From Mycobacterium sp. Root135 (lineage in GTDB: Bacteria; Actinomycetota; Actinomycetes; Mycobacteriales; Mycobacteriaceae), in the NCBI RefSeq assembly GCF_001426545.1, contig NZ_LMEZ01000007.1, positions 1-64,000 on the forward strand: DNA of 64,000 nucleotides. The letters run 5' to 3'. Shown here one piece after another: positions 1-8,240 of this stretch. The notes under the pieces were generated by a model. The model was given only the letters and a program-made list of their open reading frames with translations. It was not told the DNA's origin and did no database searches. Position 1 is the first letter of the stretch; each line of letters opens with the position of its first letter. Made by a program: the position numbers and the translations under genes.

Positions 1-76
1 CTGCTGTCGGAATGGCGGGCCACCCTGATCGTGCGCGACTGCTGTCGGAATGGCGGGCCACCCTGATCGTGCGCGA
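1..76. repeat. 38-bp perfect tandem duplication
   Basis: Bases 1-38 and 39-76 are identical. The unit is not a multiple of three. Reading the HNH gene's frame through the first copy therefore shifts frame and reaches a TGA at 64-66. This is either a disruptive duplication or an assembly artefact at a sequence edge. Confidence 0.95.
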
Positions 77-1115
77 ATCGGCGTGTCTGGACGTCGCCGA
101 CCGCCGGGTGTTGGACGCCCGGATGTGCGCCGATCAGAACAGTTTGGAGGGCAAGGGCGACAAACGCATCGAGGCCGACGCCAAGGCCATCGCCTACGAA
201 CTCGACCCCCACGCCGTCGTCGACCGCGCCGCCCGCGCCGAAACCGAACGCTCGGTGTGGGTCCGACCCGCCCCCGACAACATGACCTACGTGACCGCCC
301 TGCTGCCCATGCCCCAAGGCGTATCGGTCTACGCCGCCCTGCGACGAGAAGCCGACACCTGCGGCGACGGCCGCCCCCGCAACCACGTCATGGCCGACAC
401 CCTCGTCGAACGCATCACCGGCCGGGTCTACGCCGCCCTGCGACGAGAAGCCGACACCTGCGGCGACGGCCGCCCCCGCAACCACGTCATGGCCGACACC
501 CTCGTCGAACGCATCACCGGCCGCCCCGCCGACATCCCAGTCCCGATCGCCGTGGACCTGGTCATCACCGACGACACCCTGCTCGGCGGCGACCAGGCCG
601 CGGCCCGGGTGCCCGGCTACGGACCCATTCCCGCCGGGGTCGCCCGGCGGTTGGTCAACCGCGCCGCAAATGACGCCCGGTCACGGGCGACAGTGCGGCG
701 GCTGTATCGGCATCCCCGCAGCGGTGCGCTGGTGGCGATGGAGTCCAAGGCCAGAATCTTCCCCAAGGGGTTGGCGAAGTTCCTCGACCTGCGCGACGAC
801 ACCTGCCGCACCCCGTACTGCGACGCCCCGATCCGACATCACGACCACGCCCGCCCTCATAGCCGTGACGGACCGACCAGCGCGCTCAACGGACTCGGCG
901 AGTGTGCGCACTGCAATTACACCAAGGAAGCGCCGGGTTGGTCGGTGATCACCACCGCCAACGAAACCGGTTGCCACACCGCCGAATTCACCACGCCCAC
1001 CGGCGCAAGACACAGATCGGTGGCGCCGCGAATGCCCGGGCGGCAGATGACACTGACTCTGTACAGCGCCTTGGAGGTCCGCACGGCACTGGCGGTCTCC
1101 GGGCATGCCGCCTAG
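12..1115 (+). CDS. DUF222/HNH endonuclease, 13E12 repeat family, 5'-truncated
   Basis: C-terminal part of a 13E12-family protein (DUF222 region followed by an HNH-type nuclease domain). These are repetitive, probably selfish or mobile, actinobacterial genes. The nuclease end is visible around residues 265-310: two Cys in CRTPYC, then DHARPHSRDG, then CAHCNY. The family frame runs from about base 39, where the protein continues LLSEWRATLIVR. The apparent ATG at 12 lies in the first 38-bp copy in another frame and is unlikely to be the true start, and the real N-terminus lies outside the window. A 99-bp in-frame duplication doubles 33 residues in the middle, probably damaging the fold. It differs clearly from the full-length copy at 38941-40506, so the two are separate family members. 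It converges on the next gene with a 4-base overlap. Confidence 0.75.
   Translation: MAGHPDRARLLSEWRATLIVRESACLDVADRRVLDARMCADQNSLEGKGDKRIEADAKAIAYELDPHAVVDRAARAETERSVWVRPAPDNMTYVTALLPMPQGVSVYAALRREADTCGDGRPRNHVMADTLVERITGRVYAALRREADTCGDGRPRNHVMADTLVERITGRPADIPVPIAVDLVITDDTLLGGDQAAARVPGYGPIPAGVARRLVNRAANDARSRATVRRLYRHPRSGALVAMESKARIFPKGLAKFLDLRDDTCRTPYCDAPIRHHDHARPHSRDGPTSALNGLGECAHCNYTKEAPGWSVITTANETGCHTAEFTTPTGARHRSVAPRMPGRQMTLTLYSALEVRTALAVSGHAA
327..524. repeat. 99-bp in-frame tandem duplication inside the HNH gene
   Basis: Copies at 327-425 and 426-524 differ only at the last base. Each encodes the same 33 residues (from VYAALRREAD to VERITGR). The duplication keeps the reading frame. 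Such near-identity means it is very recent or an assembly error. Confidence 0.95.
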
Positions 1116-1594
1116 CGGAGCTCGGTCGGCCCATTGGGAGCGGGAGGCGGCCACGGCTCGTGGGGCGGCTCGTAGGGCGGCGCGGGCGGCGGGGTCGCGA
1201 CGATGCCCCACTTGTCGGGATTCTTCGTCGAGTAGACGACGGGCATCAGCTGGCCCATGCTCGGCGCCGTGCCGACAGCCATCTGCATGCGCGCGTAGAC
1301 CTCGTGCTCGCGCACCGTCGGGCCGTTGATCACACCGGTGATCGTCACGAATTGCGAGCCGCCGGACTCCGCACCCGCACTCACCCCAGTGACGAGGAGG
1401 GTTCCCGACGTGTTTTGTCCGCCGCCACCTGGCCCCCGACGTCCGCCGAAGTCGGCCATGCCCCCAGGTCCGCCAGGTGCGCCAGGCACACCGGGACCCC
1501 TCTGTCCGCGCCTGCCCATGATGCGCGGTCCTATGAACAGCGCGATCCCACCGATGACGAGCAAGAGCACGAAGATTTCAAACACGACCCCCAT
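1112..1594 (-). CDS. small Gly/Pro-rich membrane-anchored protein
   Basis: 160-residue protein of unknown function. Residues about 3-22 form one hydrophobic N-terminal segment with no obvious cleavage site, so it is probably a membrane anchor. A Gly/Pro/Arg-rich stretch (about 25-60) follows, then a folded-looking part (TLLVTGVSAG ... VTITGVINGP) and a proline-rich tail. It starts at ATG with 15 bases between it and the divergent hisN start, so the two promoters must overlap coding sequence. It looks like a conserved mycobacterial hypothetical; I recognise no enzymatic motif. Confidence 0.7.
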   Translation of the reverse strand: MGVVFEIFVLLLVIGGIALFIGPRIMGRRGQRGPGVPGAPGGPGGMADFGGRRGPGGGGQNTSGTLLVTGVSAGAESGGSQFVTITGVINGPTVREHEVYARMQMAVGTAPSMGQLMPVVYSTKNPDKWGIVATPPPAPPYEPPHEPWPPPAPNGPTELR

Positions 1595-1609
1595 GGTAGG
1601 ACTGCACCC

Positions 1610-2392
1610 ATGAGAACAGTCTCAGATGACCTCGGCCTCGCACTTCAGATGGCCGACGAGGCCGACGCCCTGACCCTCGACAGGTTCGGCGCACTGGATC
1701 TTCACGTCGAGACGAAACCCGACCTGACCCCGGTCACCGATGCCGACAAGTCCGCCGAGGAGCTGCTTCGCGGCCTCCTCGTCGCGAATCGCCCCGACGA
1801 CGCCGTGGTCGGCGAAGAGTTTGGCGGCACTGCGGTTTTCGAGGGTCGACAGTGGGTCCTCGATCCGATCGACGGCACCAAGAACTTCGTTCGCGGCGTG
1901 CCGGTGTGGTCGACGCTCATCGCCCTGCTGCAGGACGGCGTTCCCACGGTCGGCGTCGTCAGCGCGCCCGCGCTTGGTCGACGGTGGTGGGCAAGTGCGG
2001 GCGAGGGCGCGTTCACGTCGTTCAACGGCGTGACTCGTCGCATAACCGTGTCGGGCGTGTCCGAGCTCGATTCGGCCAGCCTCTCGTACTCCGACCTGAC
2101 CACCGGTTGGGAGGACCGTCGGCCGCAGTTCGTCGAGCTCACCGACGCCGTGTGGCGCGTCCGCGGGTACGGCGACTTCTGGTCGTACTGCTTGTTGGCG
2201 GAGGGGGCGGTCGACGTCGTCACCGAGCCCGAAGTCAAGCTCTGGGACTTGGCGCCGCTCGACATCGTCGTCCGCGAGGCCGGCGGCCGGTTCACCAGCA
2301 TCGACGGCGCCCCGGGCCCGCACGGCGGAAGCGCGATCGCCACGAACGGACTCCTGCACGACGAAGTGCTCGGCAGGCTCGTACTCCGGTAA
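1610..2392 (+). CDS. hisN: histidinol-phosphatase, inositol-monophosphatase family
   Basis: Predicted histidinol-phosphate phosphatase (histidine biosynthesis), a Mg-dependent IMPase-fold enzyme of 260 residues, the usual mycobacterial HisN length. Metal-binding motifs are clear: GEEFGG (about 68-73), DPIDGTKNF (about 85-93) and WDLAPLDIVVREAGG near the C-terminus. The start is the ATG at 1610; the frame stays open upstream, but those residues do not match the family. The position upstream of fadE24-fadE23-fadB4 matches Rv3137 in M. tuberculosis. IMPase paralogues are hard to separate by motif, so the substrate rests on the synteny. Confidence 0.88.
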   Translation: MRTVSDDLGLALQMADEADALTLDRFGALDLHVETKPDLTPVTDADKSAEELLRGLLVANRPDDAVVGEEFGGTAVFEGRQWVLDPIDGTKNFVRGVPVWSTLIALLQDGVPTVGVVSAPALGRRWWASAGEGAFTSFNGVTRRITVSGVSELDSASLSYSDLTTGWEDRRPQFVELTDAVWRVRGYGDFWSYCLLAEGAVDVVTEPEVKLWDLAPLDIVVREAGGRFTSIDGAPGPHGGSAIATNGLLHDEVLGRLVLR

Positions 2393-2486
2393 ACGGTGCG
2401 GGCGGCCCACCCACGCGCCACATCCGGCCACAGATGTAGGGGAATCCCTGATTCAGTCCGACGCCAGCTTCCCTAGCGTCGTCGAA

Positions 2487-2636
2487 ATGAAGAAGTCCAC
2501 CCTCCTCGCTGCCGCCGCCCTCACCGGATTGGGCGCCGCACTCGTCGCTCCGACCGCCGTCGCGGACCCCCGGATCAGCGTGCCGTTTCACCCCGTGTCG
2601 GTGCCCTTCGATCCCCCGACGGGCGGCCCCCGTTAG
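2487..2636 (+). CDS. tiny secreted peptide with signal sequence
   Basis: 49-codon ORF. The N-terminus MKKSTLLAAAALTGLGAAL is a textbook signal peptide, with an Ala-rich c-region ending PTAVADP, so cleavage after Ala is likely. The predicted mature peptide is only about 23 residues, proline-rich (VPFHPVSVPFDPPTGG). Codon use matches the neighbours. The ribosome-binding site is weak. The architecture resembles the small exported peptide at 42254-42421. The function is unknown, and it could still be a chance ORF. Confidence 0.5.
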   Translation: MKKSTLLAAAALTGLGAALVAPTAVADPRISVPFHPVSVPFDPPTGGPR

Positions 2637-2674
2637 GTGCTGACCATCTGGTGACGTTGATAACACCCTCGCTT

Positions 2675-2696
2675 TATCTTACTCAATAGTAAGATA
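2675..2696. promoter_or_regulatory. perfect palindrome, probable TetR-type operator upstream of fadE24
   Basis: TATCTTACT, then CAAT, then AGTAAGATA: 9-bp perfect arms with a 4-bp spacer, AT-rich in a GC-rich genome. It ends 5 bases before a leader ORF and 40 bases before the fadE24 start. The inner part TACT-N4-AGTA is shared with the palindrome at 8241-8258. The cognate regulator cannot be named from sequence. Confidence 0.7.
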
Positions 2697-2701
2697 CGGT
2701 C

Positions 2702-2740
2702 ATGGCGTACTGCCCCAACGATTCGAGGCTGTCGATATGA
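2702..2740 (+). CDS. 12-codon leader ORF overlapping the fadE24 start
   Basis: ATG at 2702, 5 bases after the operator palindrome, encodes MAYCPNDSRLSI and stops at TGA 2738-2740. The stop overlaps the fadE24 ATG (2737) as ATGA, the arrangement used for translational coupling. No Shine-Dalgarno precedes it, so it could be translated from a leaderless transcript. Whether it is translated is inference. Confidence 0.35.
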   Translation: MAYCPNDSRLSI

Positions 2741-4146
2741 CCAACACCCTGCCGTCCCCGAGCGGCACCAACGAGCGCCCGAAGCGCACCGGCCGCGAAA
2801 GCGCAGTTGGCCTGCAGCGGCACAAGCGGACGGCGACCGACATCGGGCTCGCCCTCATCACTCCCCTCCTCGGCCAGGAGTTCCTGGACCGCCGCGGTCT
2901 GCGCGAGCCGCTCAACCGCGGTCTTCGCAACGGCGTCCAGACCGTGTTCTCCGCGATCGGCACCTCGACGCGTCAGTTCAACCGAGTCTCGAGGATCGGC
3001 AAACCCGCCACGCGGCTAAAGCCAAGTGGCGCTGACTATTTCGATCTGACGCCGGACGACGAGCAGAAGATGATCGTCGAGACGATCAGCGAATTCGCCG
3101 AGGAGATCCTGCGGCCGGCGGCGCACGACGCCGACGCTGCGGCCACCTATCCCCCGGAGCTGATCGCCAAGGCCGCCGAACTGGGCATCACCGCCGTCAA
3201 CATCCCGGAGGACTTCGACGGCATCGCCGCGCAGCGCACGACGGTCACCAACGCGCTGGTGGCCGAAGCCCTGGCCTACGGCGACATGGGCCTCGCCCTT
3301 CCGATCCTCGCGCCGGGCGGCGTCGCATCGGCCCTGACCCATTGGGGCAGCGCCAGCCAGCAGGCCACGTACCTTCCCGAATTCGCCGGCGAGAGCGTGC
3401 CGCAGGCATGCGTCGCGATCGCCGAGCCCCACGCGTTGTTCGATCCGACGTCGCTGAAGACCGTCGCCACCCGCACGCCGGGCGGCTACCGGTTGACCGG
3501 CGTCAAGTCGCTGGTGCCCGCCGCCGCCGACGCGGAGTTGTTCGTCATCGCCGCCCAGTTGAACGGCAAGGCGACGCTGTTCATCGTCGAGGCCGGCTCG
3601 GAGGGCCTCACCGTCAAGGCCGACCCGAGCATGGGAATCCGCGCCGCGGCCCTGGGCCAGGTCCGGCTCGACAACGTCGCAGTGCCGCTGCACAACCGGC
3701 TCGGCGAGGACGAGACGACCGAGGCCGGCCATGCCCACAACTACTCGGAGGCCATCGCCTTGGCCCGATTGGGTTGGGCCGCACTGGCGGTCGGCACGTC
3801 GCACGCCGTGCTCGACTACGTCATCCCCTACGTGAAGGAGCGGGAGGCGTTCGGCGAGCCCATCGCACGCAGGCAGTCGGTCGCGTTCATGTGCGCCAAC
3901 ATTGCCATCGAACTGGACGGGCTGCGCCTGATCACTTGGCGCGGTGCCGCGCGTGCCGAGCAGGGCCTGTCCTTCGCGAGGGAAGCCGCGCTGGCCAAGA
4001 AGTTCGGCACCGACAAGGCCATGCAGATCGGTCTCGACGGCGTGCAGCTGCTCGGCGGACACGGCTTCACCAAGGAACACCCGGTCGAACGCTGGTACCG
4101 CGATTTGCGGGCACTCGGCGTGGCCGAGGGTGTCGTCGTCCTTTAG
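2737..4146 (+). CDS. fadE24: acyl-CoA dehydrogenase FadE24
   Basis: FAD-dependent acyl-CoA dehydrogenase (fatty acid beta-oxidation type), 469 residues, matching the length of M. tuberculosis FadE24. An N-terminal extension of about 100 residues precedes the dehydrogenase fold, which begins near FDLTPDDEQKMIVETISEFAEEIL. The C-terminal helical domain carries the family signature QLLGGHGFTKEHPVERWYRD (about 440-459). The usual catalytic EGT motif is degenerate near the end (GVAEGVVVL). It sits in a run with fadE23 and fadB4, downstream of a strong palindrome. The orthologous pair is listed among isoniazid-responsive genes in M. tuberculosis, so regulation by a lipid-stress signal is plausible. 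Confidence 0.9.
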   Translation: MTNTLPSPSGTNERPKRTGRESAVGLQRHKRTATDIGLALITPLLGQEFLDRRGLREPLNRGLRNGVQTVFSAIGTSTRQFNRVSRIGKPATRLKPSGADYFDLTPDDEQKMIVETISEFAEEILRPAAHDADAAATYPPELIAKAAELGITAVNIPEDFDGIAAQRTTVTNALVAEALAYGDMGLALPILAPGGVASALTHWGSASQQATYLPEFAGESVPQACVAIAEPHALFDPTSLKTVATRTPGGYRLTGVKSLVPAAADAELFVIAAQLNGKATLFIVEAGSEGLTVKADPSMGIRAAALGQVRLDNVAVPLHNRLGEDETTEAGHAHNYSEAIALARLGWAALAVGTSHAVLDYVIPYVKEREAFGEPIARRQSVAFMCANIAIELDGLRLITWRGAARAEQGLSFAREAALAKKFGTDKAMQIGLDGVQLLGGHGFTKEHPVERWYRDLRALGVAEGVVVL

Positions 4147-4181
4147 TCCCTGGTTTCTCGAAACTATCCGAAAGTCCTGTC

Positions 4182-5390
4182 ATGGCAATCAATCTCGAAA
4201 TGCCCAAGAAGCTCCAGGCCGTCATCGACACGAGCCACGGAGCCGCCGCCAATATGCTGCGGCCGATCTCGCGCAAGTACGACCTCGCCGAGCACGCCTA
4301 CCCCGTCGAGCTCGACACGTTGGCCGAACTGTTCGAAGGCATGACGGCGGCCAACACCATCTCCTTCGCCGGTGCCGAAGCGTTCCGCGACGGTGCCGAC
4401 TCGAAGGTCAACGTCAACGGCGCCAACATGTCCGCGTTGGTCAACGCGCTCGAAATCAGCTGGGGTGACGTCGCCCTGCTGCTTTCGGTGCCGTTCCAGG
4501 GGCTCGGCAACGCCGCGCTCTCCGGCGTCGCGACCGACGAACAGCTGACCCGCCTCGGCAAGGTCTGGGCGGCGATGGCCATCACGGAGCCGAGCTTCGG
4601 CTCCGATTCGGCCGCGGTGTCGACGACGGCCAAGCTCGACGGCGACGAGTACGTCATCAACGGCGAGAAGATCTACGTCACCGCCGGAGCCCGGGCCAGC
4701 CACATCGTGGTCTGGGCGACGCTGGACAAGTCGAAGGGCCGCGCCGCGATCAAGTCGTTCATCGTGCCGCGCGACCATCCCGGCGTCACCGTCGAGCGGC
4801 TCGAGCACAAGCTCGGCATCAAGGCGTCCGACACGGCCGCCATCCGCTTCGACAACGCGCGGATTCCGAAGGACAACCTGCTGGGCAGTCCGGAGATCAA
4901 CGTCGACAAGGGCTTTGCCGGCGTCATGGAGACCTTCGACAACACCCGGCCCATCGTGGCCGCGATGGCCGTCGGCGTCGCCCGCGCGGCGCTCGAAGAA
5001 CTGCGCGCCATCCTCACCGACGCGGGCGTCGAGATCTCCTACGACAAGCCCGCGCACGCCCAGAGTGCGCCGGCCGCGGAGTTCCTGCGGCTGGAAGCCG
5101 ACTGGGAAGCCGGCTACCTGTTGACCGTGCGCTCCGCCTGGCAGGCCGACAACAAGATCCCCAACTCCAAGGAAGCCTCGATGGGCAAGGCGAAGGCCGC
5201 CCGCGTGGGCAGCGACGTCACCCTCAAGGCCGTCGAATTGGCCGGAACCACCGGTTATTCGGAGAACACCCTGCTCGAGAAGTGGGCGCGCGATTCGAAG
5301 ATCCTCGACATTTTCGAGGGCACCCAGCAGATTCAGCAGCTGGTCGTCGCACGCCGGTTGCTCGGGTTGTCCTCGGCAGAGCTGAAGTAG
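4182..5390 (+). CDS. fadE23: acyl-CoA dehydrogenase FadE23
   Basis: Second acyl-CoA dehydrogenase, 402 residues, starting at ATG 4182 (MAINLEMPKKLQAVID), 35 bases after fadE24. Canonical features: FAD/substrate motif AITEPSFGSDSAAVST (about 127-142), the C-terminal arginine-rich helix, and an intact catalytic loop IFEGTQQIQQLVV near the end with the active-site Glu. FadE23 and FadE24 adjacency suggests a heteromeric enzyme of the alpha2-beta2 type described for paired mycobacterial FadEs, in which only one chain has a full active site. That fits the degenerate motif in FadE24. The pairing is inference. Confidence 0.9.
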   Translation: MAINLEMPKKLQAVIDTSHGAAANMLRPISRKYDLAEHAYPVELDTLAELFEGMTAANTISFAGAEAFRDGADSKVNVNGANMSALVNALEISWGDVALLLSVPFQGLGNAALSGVATDEQLTRLGKVWAAMAITEPSFGSDSAAVSTTAKLDGDEYVINGEKIYVTAGARASHIVVWATLDKSKGRAAIKSFIVPRDHPGVTVERLEHKLGIKASDTAAIRFDNARIPKDNLLGSPEINVDKGFAGVMETFDNTRPIVAAMAVGVARAALEELRAILTDAGVEISYDKPAHAQSAPAAEFLRLEADWEAGYLLTVRSAWQADNKIPNSKEASMGKAKAARVGSDVTLKAVELAGTTGYSENTLLEKWARDSKILDIFEGTQQIQQLVVARRLLGLSSAELK

Positions 5391-5428
5391 CGCTCCTGCC
5401 CGCCGGCAGGCACGATAACGTCGTCCGA

Positions 5429-6427
5429 ATGGATGACTTTCAGGCCCTTGTCGCGCGGCAACACGAGGATCGCATCGACGCTGCGGTCGAGACGCTGACG
5501 GAAGCGGATCTGCCACCGGGCGAGGTGACGATTCGCGTCGCGTATTCGAGCGTCAACTTCAAGGACGCGTTGGCGCTCACCCCCAAGGGTGGCGTCGCGC
5601 GGGACTACCCGCTGGTGCCGGGTATCGACCTGACCGGCGAAGTGGTGGCGTCGTCGTCCGACGAGTTCGCAGTCGGCGACGCCGTCCTGGCCCACGGCTA
5701 CGAGATCGGCACCGGTCGCCACGGCGGCTACGCCGAGTACGCGCGGGTTCCCGCCGACGAGGTCGTCAGCCTTGGGTCACTGAGCCCGTACGAAGGGGCC
5801 GCAATCGGCACGGCGGGTTTCACCGCCGCCATGAGCGTGCAGGCGCTGATAGCCAGGGGCATCCGACCCGACGACGGCCCGATCGTGGTCACGGGGGCCA
5901 CGGGCGGCGTTGGATCGGTGAGCGTCGACCTGTTGTCGGCGGCGGGGTACGAGACGGTCGCGTCGACCGGCAAGAAGGATGCCGAGGAGCGGCTGAAGGG
6001 ACTCGGCGCGGCCGAGGTGATTCCGCGACTGCCTGCCGATCCCGACGCCAAGCCGCGGGCTCTCGGCAAGACGCGCTGGGCGGGTGCGGTGGACTGCGTT
6101 GGCGGGGCCACCCTGGCCGACGTGCTGAGCACCATGTCCTACGGCGGCGCGGTGGCGGCCAGTGGCCTCACCGGCGGGCCGGCGTTGAATACGACGGTGA
6201 TGCCGTTCATCCTGCGGGGTGTCGCCCTACTGGGCATGGACTCGGTGATGATGCGAATCGGGCCGCGTCGCGAATTGTGGGCCCTGCTCGGCGGTTCGTT
6301 GAAGCCGCAACGCCTGTCGCAGATCACCCATGACGTCGACGTGAAGGACGTCGTCGACGTGATCGATCAGGTGCGCGCCGGTGCGTTCTCGGGTCGCGCA
6401 GTCGTGAAGGTGGCGGGCGGGTTCTGA
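5429..6427 (+). CDS. fadB4: MDR oxidoreductase FadB4, acrylyl-CoA reductase/YhdH family
   Basis: 332-residue medium-chain reductase without the zinc-binding Cys cluster, of the AcuI/YhdH type (NADPH-dependent enoyl or quinone reduction). Visible motifs: SSVNFKDALALT (about 39-50), PLVPGIDLTGEV (about 64-75), and the Rossmann loop VTGATGGVGSVSVDLL (about 153-168). The ATG at 5429 is preferred; an ORF extending upstream overlaps fadE23. Synteny with Rv3141 supports the name. The stop codon lies in the loop of a 16-bp hairpin. The short gap from fadE23 contains only a 6-bp stem, so co-transcription is likely. Confidence 0.88.
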   Translation: MDDFQALVARQHEDRIDAAVETLTEADLPPGEVTIRVAYSSVNFKDALALTPKGGVARDYPLVPGIDLTGEVVASSSDEFAVGDAVLAHGYEIGTGRHGGYAEYARVPADEVVSLGSLSPYEGAAIGTAGFTAAMSVQALIARGIRPDDGPIVVTGATGGVGSVSVDLLSAAGYETVASTGKKDAEERLKGLGAAEVIPRLPADPDAKPRALGKTRWAGAVDCVGGATLADVLSTMSYGGAVAASGLTGGPALNTTVMPFILRGVALLGMDSVMMRIGPRRELWALLGGSLKPQRLSQITHDVDVKDVVDVIDQVRAGAFSGRAVVKVAGGF

Positions 6428-6442
6428 ACCCGCCCGCCACCT
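6408..6442. terminator. strong bidirectional hairpin ending fadB4 and the Ag85 gene
   Basis: Perfect 16-bp inverted repeat (AGGTGGCGGGCGGGTT and its complement) with a CTG loop, spanning the fadB4 stop codon. It lies between two convergent genes, 19 bases before the opposing stop. There is no U-tract, which is normal for mycobacterial terminators. Confidence 0.8.
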
Positions 6443-6460
6443 GTCACACTCGGATCAGCC

Positions 6461-7432
6461 TCAGAGCAGGTGGCTGATCAGGTCGGGCTTCATCTGCTGC
6501 AGCTGCGCGCCCCAGTACGGCCAGTCGTGCGTGCCGTTGTCCGGGAAGTTGAAGACGCCGTTCTTGCCGCCCGCTGCGATGTAGTTGTCCTGGAACGTGC
6601 GGTTGGTGCGGATGGTCAGGCCCTCGAGGAACTTGGCGGGCAGGTTGTTGCCGCCGAGCTCGCTGGGGGTGCCGTTGCCGCAGTAGACCCAGATGCGCGT
6701 TCCGTTGGCGACGATGGTCGGGATCTGCACCATCGCGTCGTTGTACTGCCAGGCCGGATCGGTCTCGGCGGGGCCCCACATGTCGTTGGCCTTGTAGCCA
6801 CCTGCGTCACCCATGGAGAGGTTGATCAGGCCGGGCCACTGCCCCTCGGACGGGTTCAGGAAGCCCGACATCGAGCCGGCGTAGGAGAACTGTCCGGGGT
6901 GGTGCGCCGACAGGACGAGCGCTGCGCCACCGGCCATCGACAGGCCGACGGCGGCGTTGCCGGTCGACTTCACGCTGTTGTTGGCCGCCAGGTAGGAGGG
7001 CAGCTCCTGGGTCAGGAACGTCTCCCAGTTGTAGGTCAAGCAACCGGTCTTGCCACATGCGGGCTTGTACCAGTTGGAGTAGAAGCTCGACTGCCCGCCG
7101 ACGGGCATGACGAGCGACAGGCCGGAGTCGAGGTACCACTCGAACGCCTGGGTGTTGATGTCCCAGCCGTTGAAGTCGTCCTGCGCACGCAGGCCGTCGA
7201 GGAGGTAGACCGCGGGTGAGTTGGGGCCACCGCTCTGGAACTGAACCTTGATGTCGCGCCCCATCGAAGGCGAGGGAACCATCAGGTACTCGACCGGGAG
7301 GCCGGGGCGTGAGAACGCCCCCGCGGTCGCGCTGCCACCTACCGCGCCGATCATGCCTGGCAGCAGGAGCACCGCCATGGTCGCCATCAGTAGTCGGCGC
7401 GTCCAGCGCCCGAGAACACCGTCAAACAACAT
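6461..7432 (-). CDS. antigen 85-type mycolyltransferase (secreted)
   Basis: 323-residue secreted Ag85/Fbp-family protein, transferring mycolic acid between trehalose monomycolates and to arabinogalactan in the cell envelope. The signal peptide spans about 12-38. The mature domain opens with FSRPGLPVEYLMVPSPSMGR. The catalytic triad is complete: Ser165 in GLSMAGG, Glu270 in AKFLEG, His302 in GTHDW. The motif WGPAETDPAWQYND and the Cys pair in KPACGKTGC also fit. It is monocistronic and convergent with fadB4. M. tuberculosis has no fbp gene at this locus, so this is an extra paralogue that came with the accessory block. Which Fbp (A, B or C) it most resembles cannot be settled by eye. Confidence 0.93.
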   Translation of the reverse strand: MLFDGVLGRWTRRLLMATMAVLLLPGMIGAVGGSATAGAFSRPGLPVEYLMVPSPSMGRDIKVQFQSGGPNSPAVYLLDGLRAQDDFNGWDINTQAFEWYLDSGLSLVMPVGGQSSFYSNWYKPACGKTGCLTYNWETFLTQELPSYLAANNSVKSTGNAAVGLSMAGGAALVLSAHHPGQFSYAGSMSGFLNPSEGQWPGLINLSMGDAGGYKANDMWGPAETDPAWQYNDAMVQIPTIVANGTRIWVYCGNGTPSELGGNNLPAKFLEGLTIRTNRTFQDNYIAAGGKNGVFNFPDNGTHDWPYWGAQLQQMKPDLISHLL

Positions 7433-7587
7433 CTACGAATCCATCCAGTTCCTGTTACGGGAAAACCGACGACGTGTGCGATGCGAGATCGCCCTAGCGG
7501 CGACGGGATCACCGCCTGCCGCGCCCGCGCAGCCGTAGCAGGCGGACCTGAGTATTAACTTGTCGGTACGAAGTAAAACATGATGCG

Positions 7588-8238
7588 GTGACCACCAGCC
7601 ACTCCGACAGACGTCCGTTGAATGACGCGTCCGTCAACCGATGGGCATTTCAGAGCCCTAAACTGCTGGTTGTGGCGAGTTCCCGCGGCGCTGCCGGCAA
7701 CCGGCTCGCGTTGGACGACTGGATCGAAGCTGGCTATGCCCTTCTCGCAGAGGAGGGCATCAAGGCCTTGAAGGTCGACCGGCTGTGCGAACGGCTCGGC
7801 GTCACGAAGGGCAGCTTCTACTGGCACTTCGACGGGATGCCGAGTTTCCGTGCCGCCCTCGTCGGCTCGTGGGGTCCGTTGCGGGAGCAGGATCGCTCCG
7901 CCTTCGACGACACGGGCAATACGACCCCCCGTGAACGGCTGTCGAACATGATGTCGTCGTTGCTAAGCCCACGGCACTGGACGTTGGAACGGGCGATGCG
8001 GGAATGGGCACGGACCGACGACACCGTGGCCGAGAGCGTCCGGACCGCGGACCGCCGCGTGTTGCAGGCCGTTCGACGGGCCTTCGAGGACTACGGGTTC
8101 GACTCCGACGAGGCCGAACTGCGTGCCAATGCCACGTTCGCGGCCGGCATCGGCTTTCTTCACCTCTCCGGTCCGACACCGGACGTCCGGCACGGAGTGA
8201 GCGGCGAGCGCTTCCTCGACCTGATGCTCAGACGCTGA
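7588..8238 (+). CDS. TetR-family transcriptional regulator
   Basis: TetR-type repressor with an N-terminal helix-turn-helix: LLAEEGIKALKVDRLCERLGV followed by TKGSFYWHF, where the recognition helix ends in the family's Y-x-H-F. The GTG at 7588 gives 216 residues. A GTG at 7672 (VASSRGAAGNRLALDDW) would give 188, close to the usual family length, and is an equally good start. It lies 33 bases upstream of the flavin oxygenase gene, with the palindrome 8241-8258 directly between them, so autoregulated control of the oxygenase and the catabolic genes beyond is likely. Confidence 0.85.
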   Translation: MTTSHSDRRPLNDASVNRWAFQSPKLLVVASSRGAAGNRLALDDWIEAGYALLAEEGIKALKVDRLCERLGVTKGSFYWHFDGMPSFRAALVGSWGPLREQDRSAFDDTGNTTPRERLSNMMSSLLSPRHWTLERAMREWARTDDTVAESVRTADRRVLQAVRRAFEDYGFDSDEAELRANATFAAGIGFLHLSGPTPDVRHGVSGERFLDLMLRR

Positions 8239-8240
8239 CT

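Noticed and set aside
50..673. 207-residue Arg/Pro-rich ORF overlapping the left HNH gene
   Set aside because: Shadow frame of the HNH gene; composition (RRRPPRR runs) is typical of out-of-frame reading in GC-rich DNA.
5395..5410. Short hairpin CCTGCC-CGCC-GGCAGG between fadE23 and fadB4
   Set aside because: Only a 6-bp stem with no U-tract; too weak to call a terminator between closely spaced co-directional genes.
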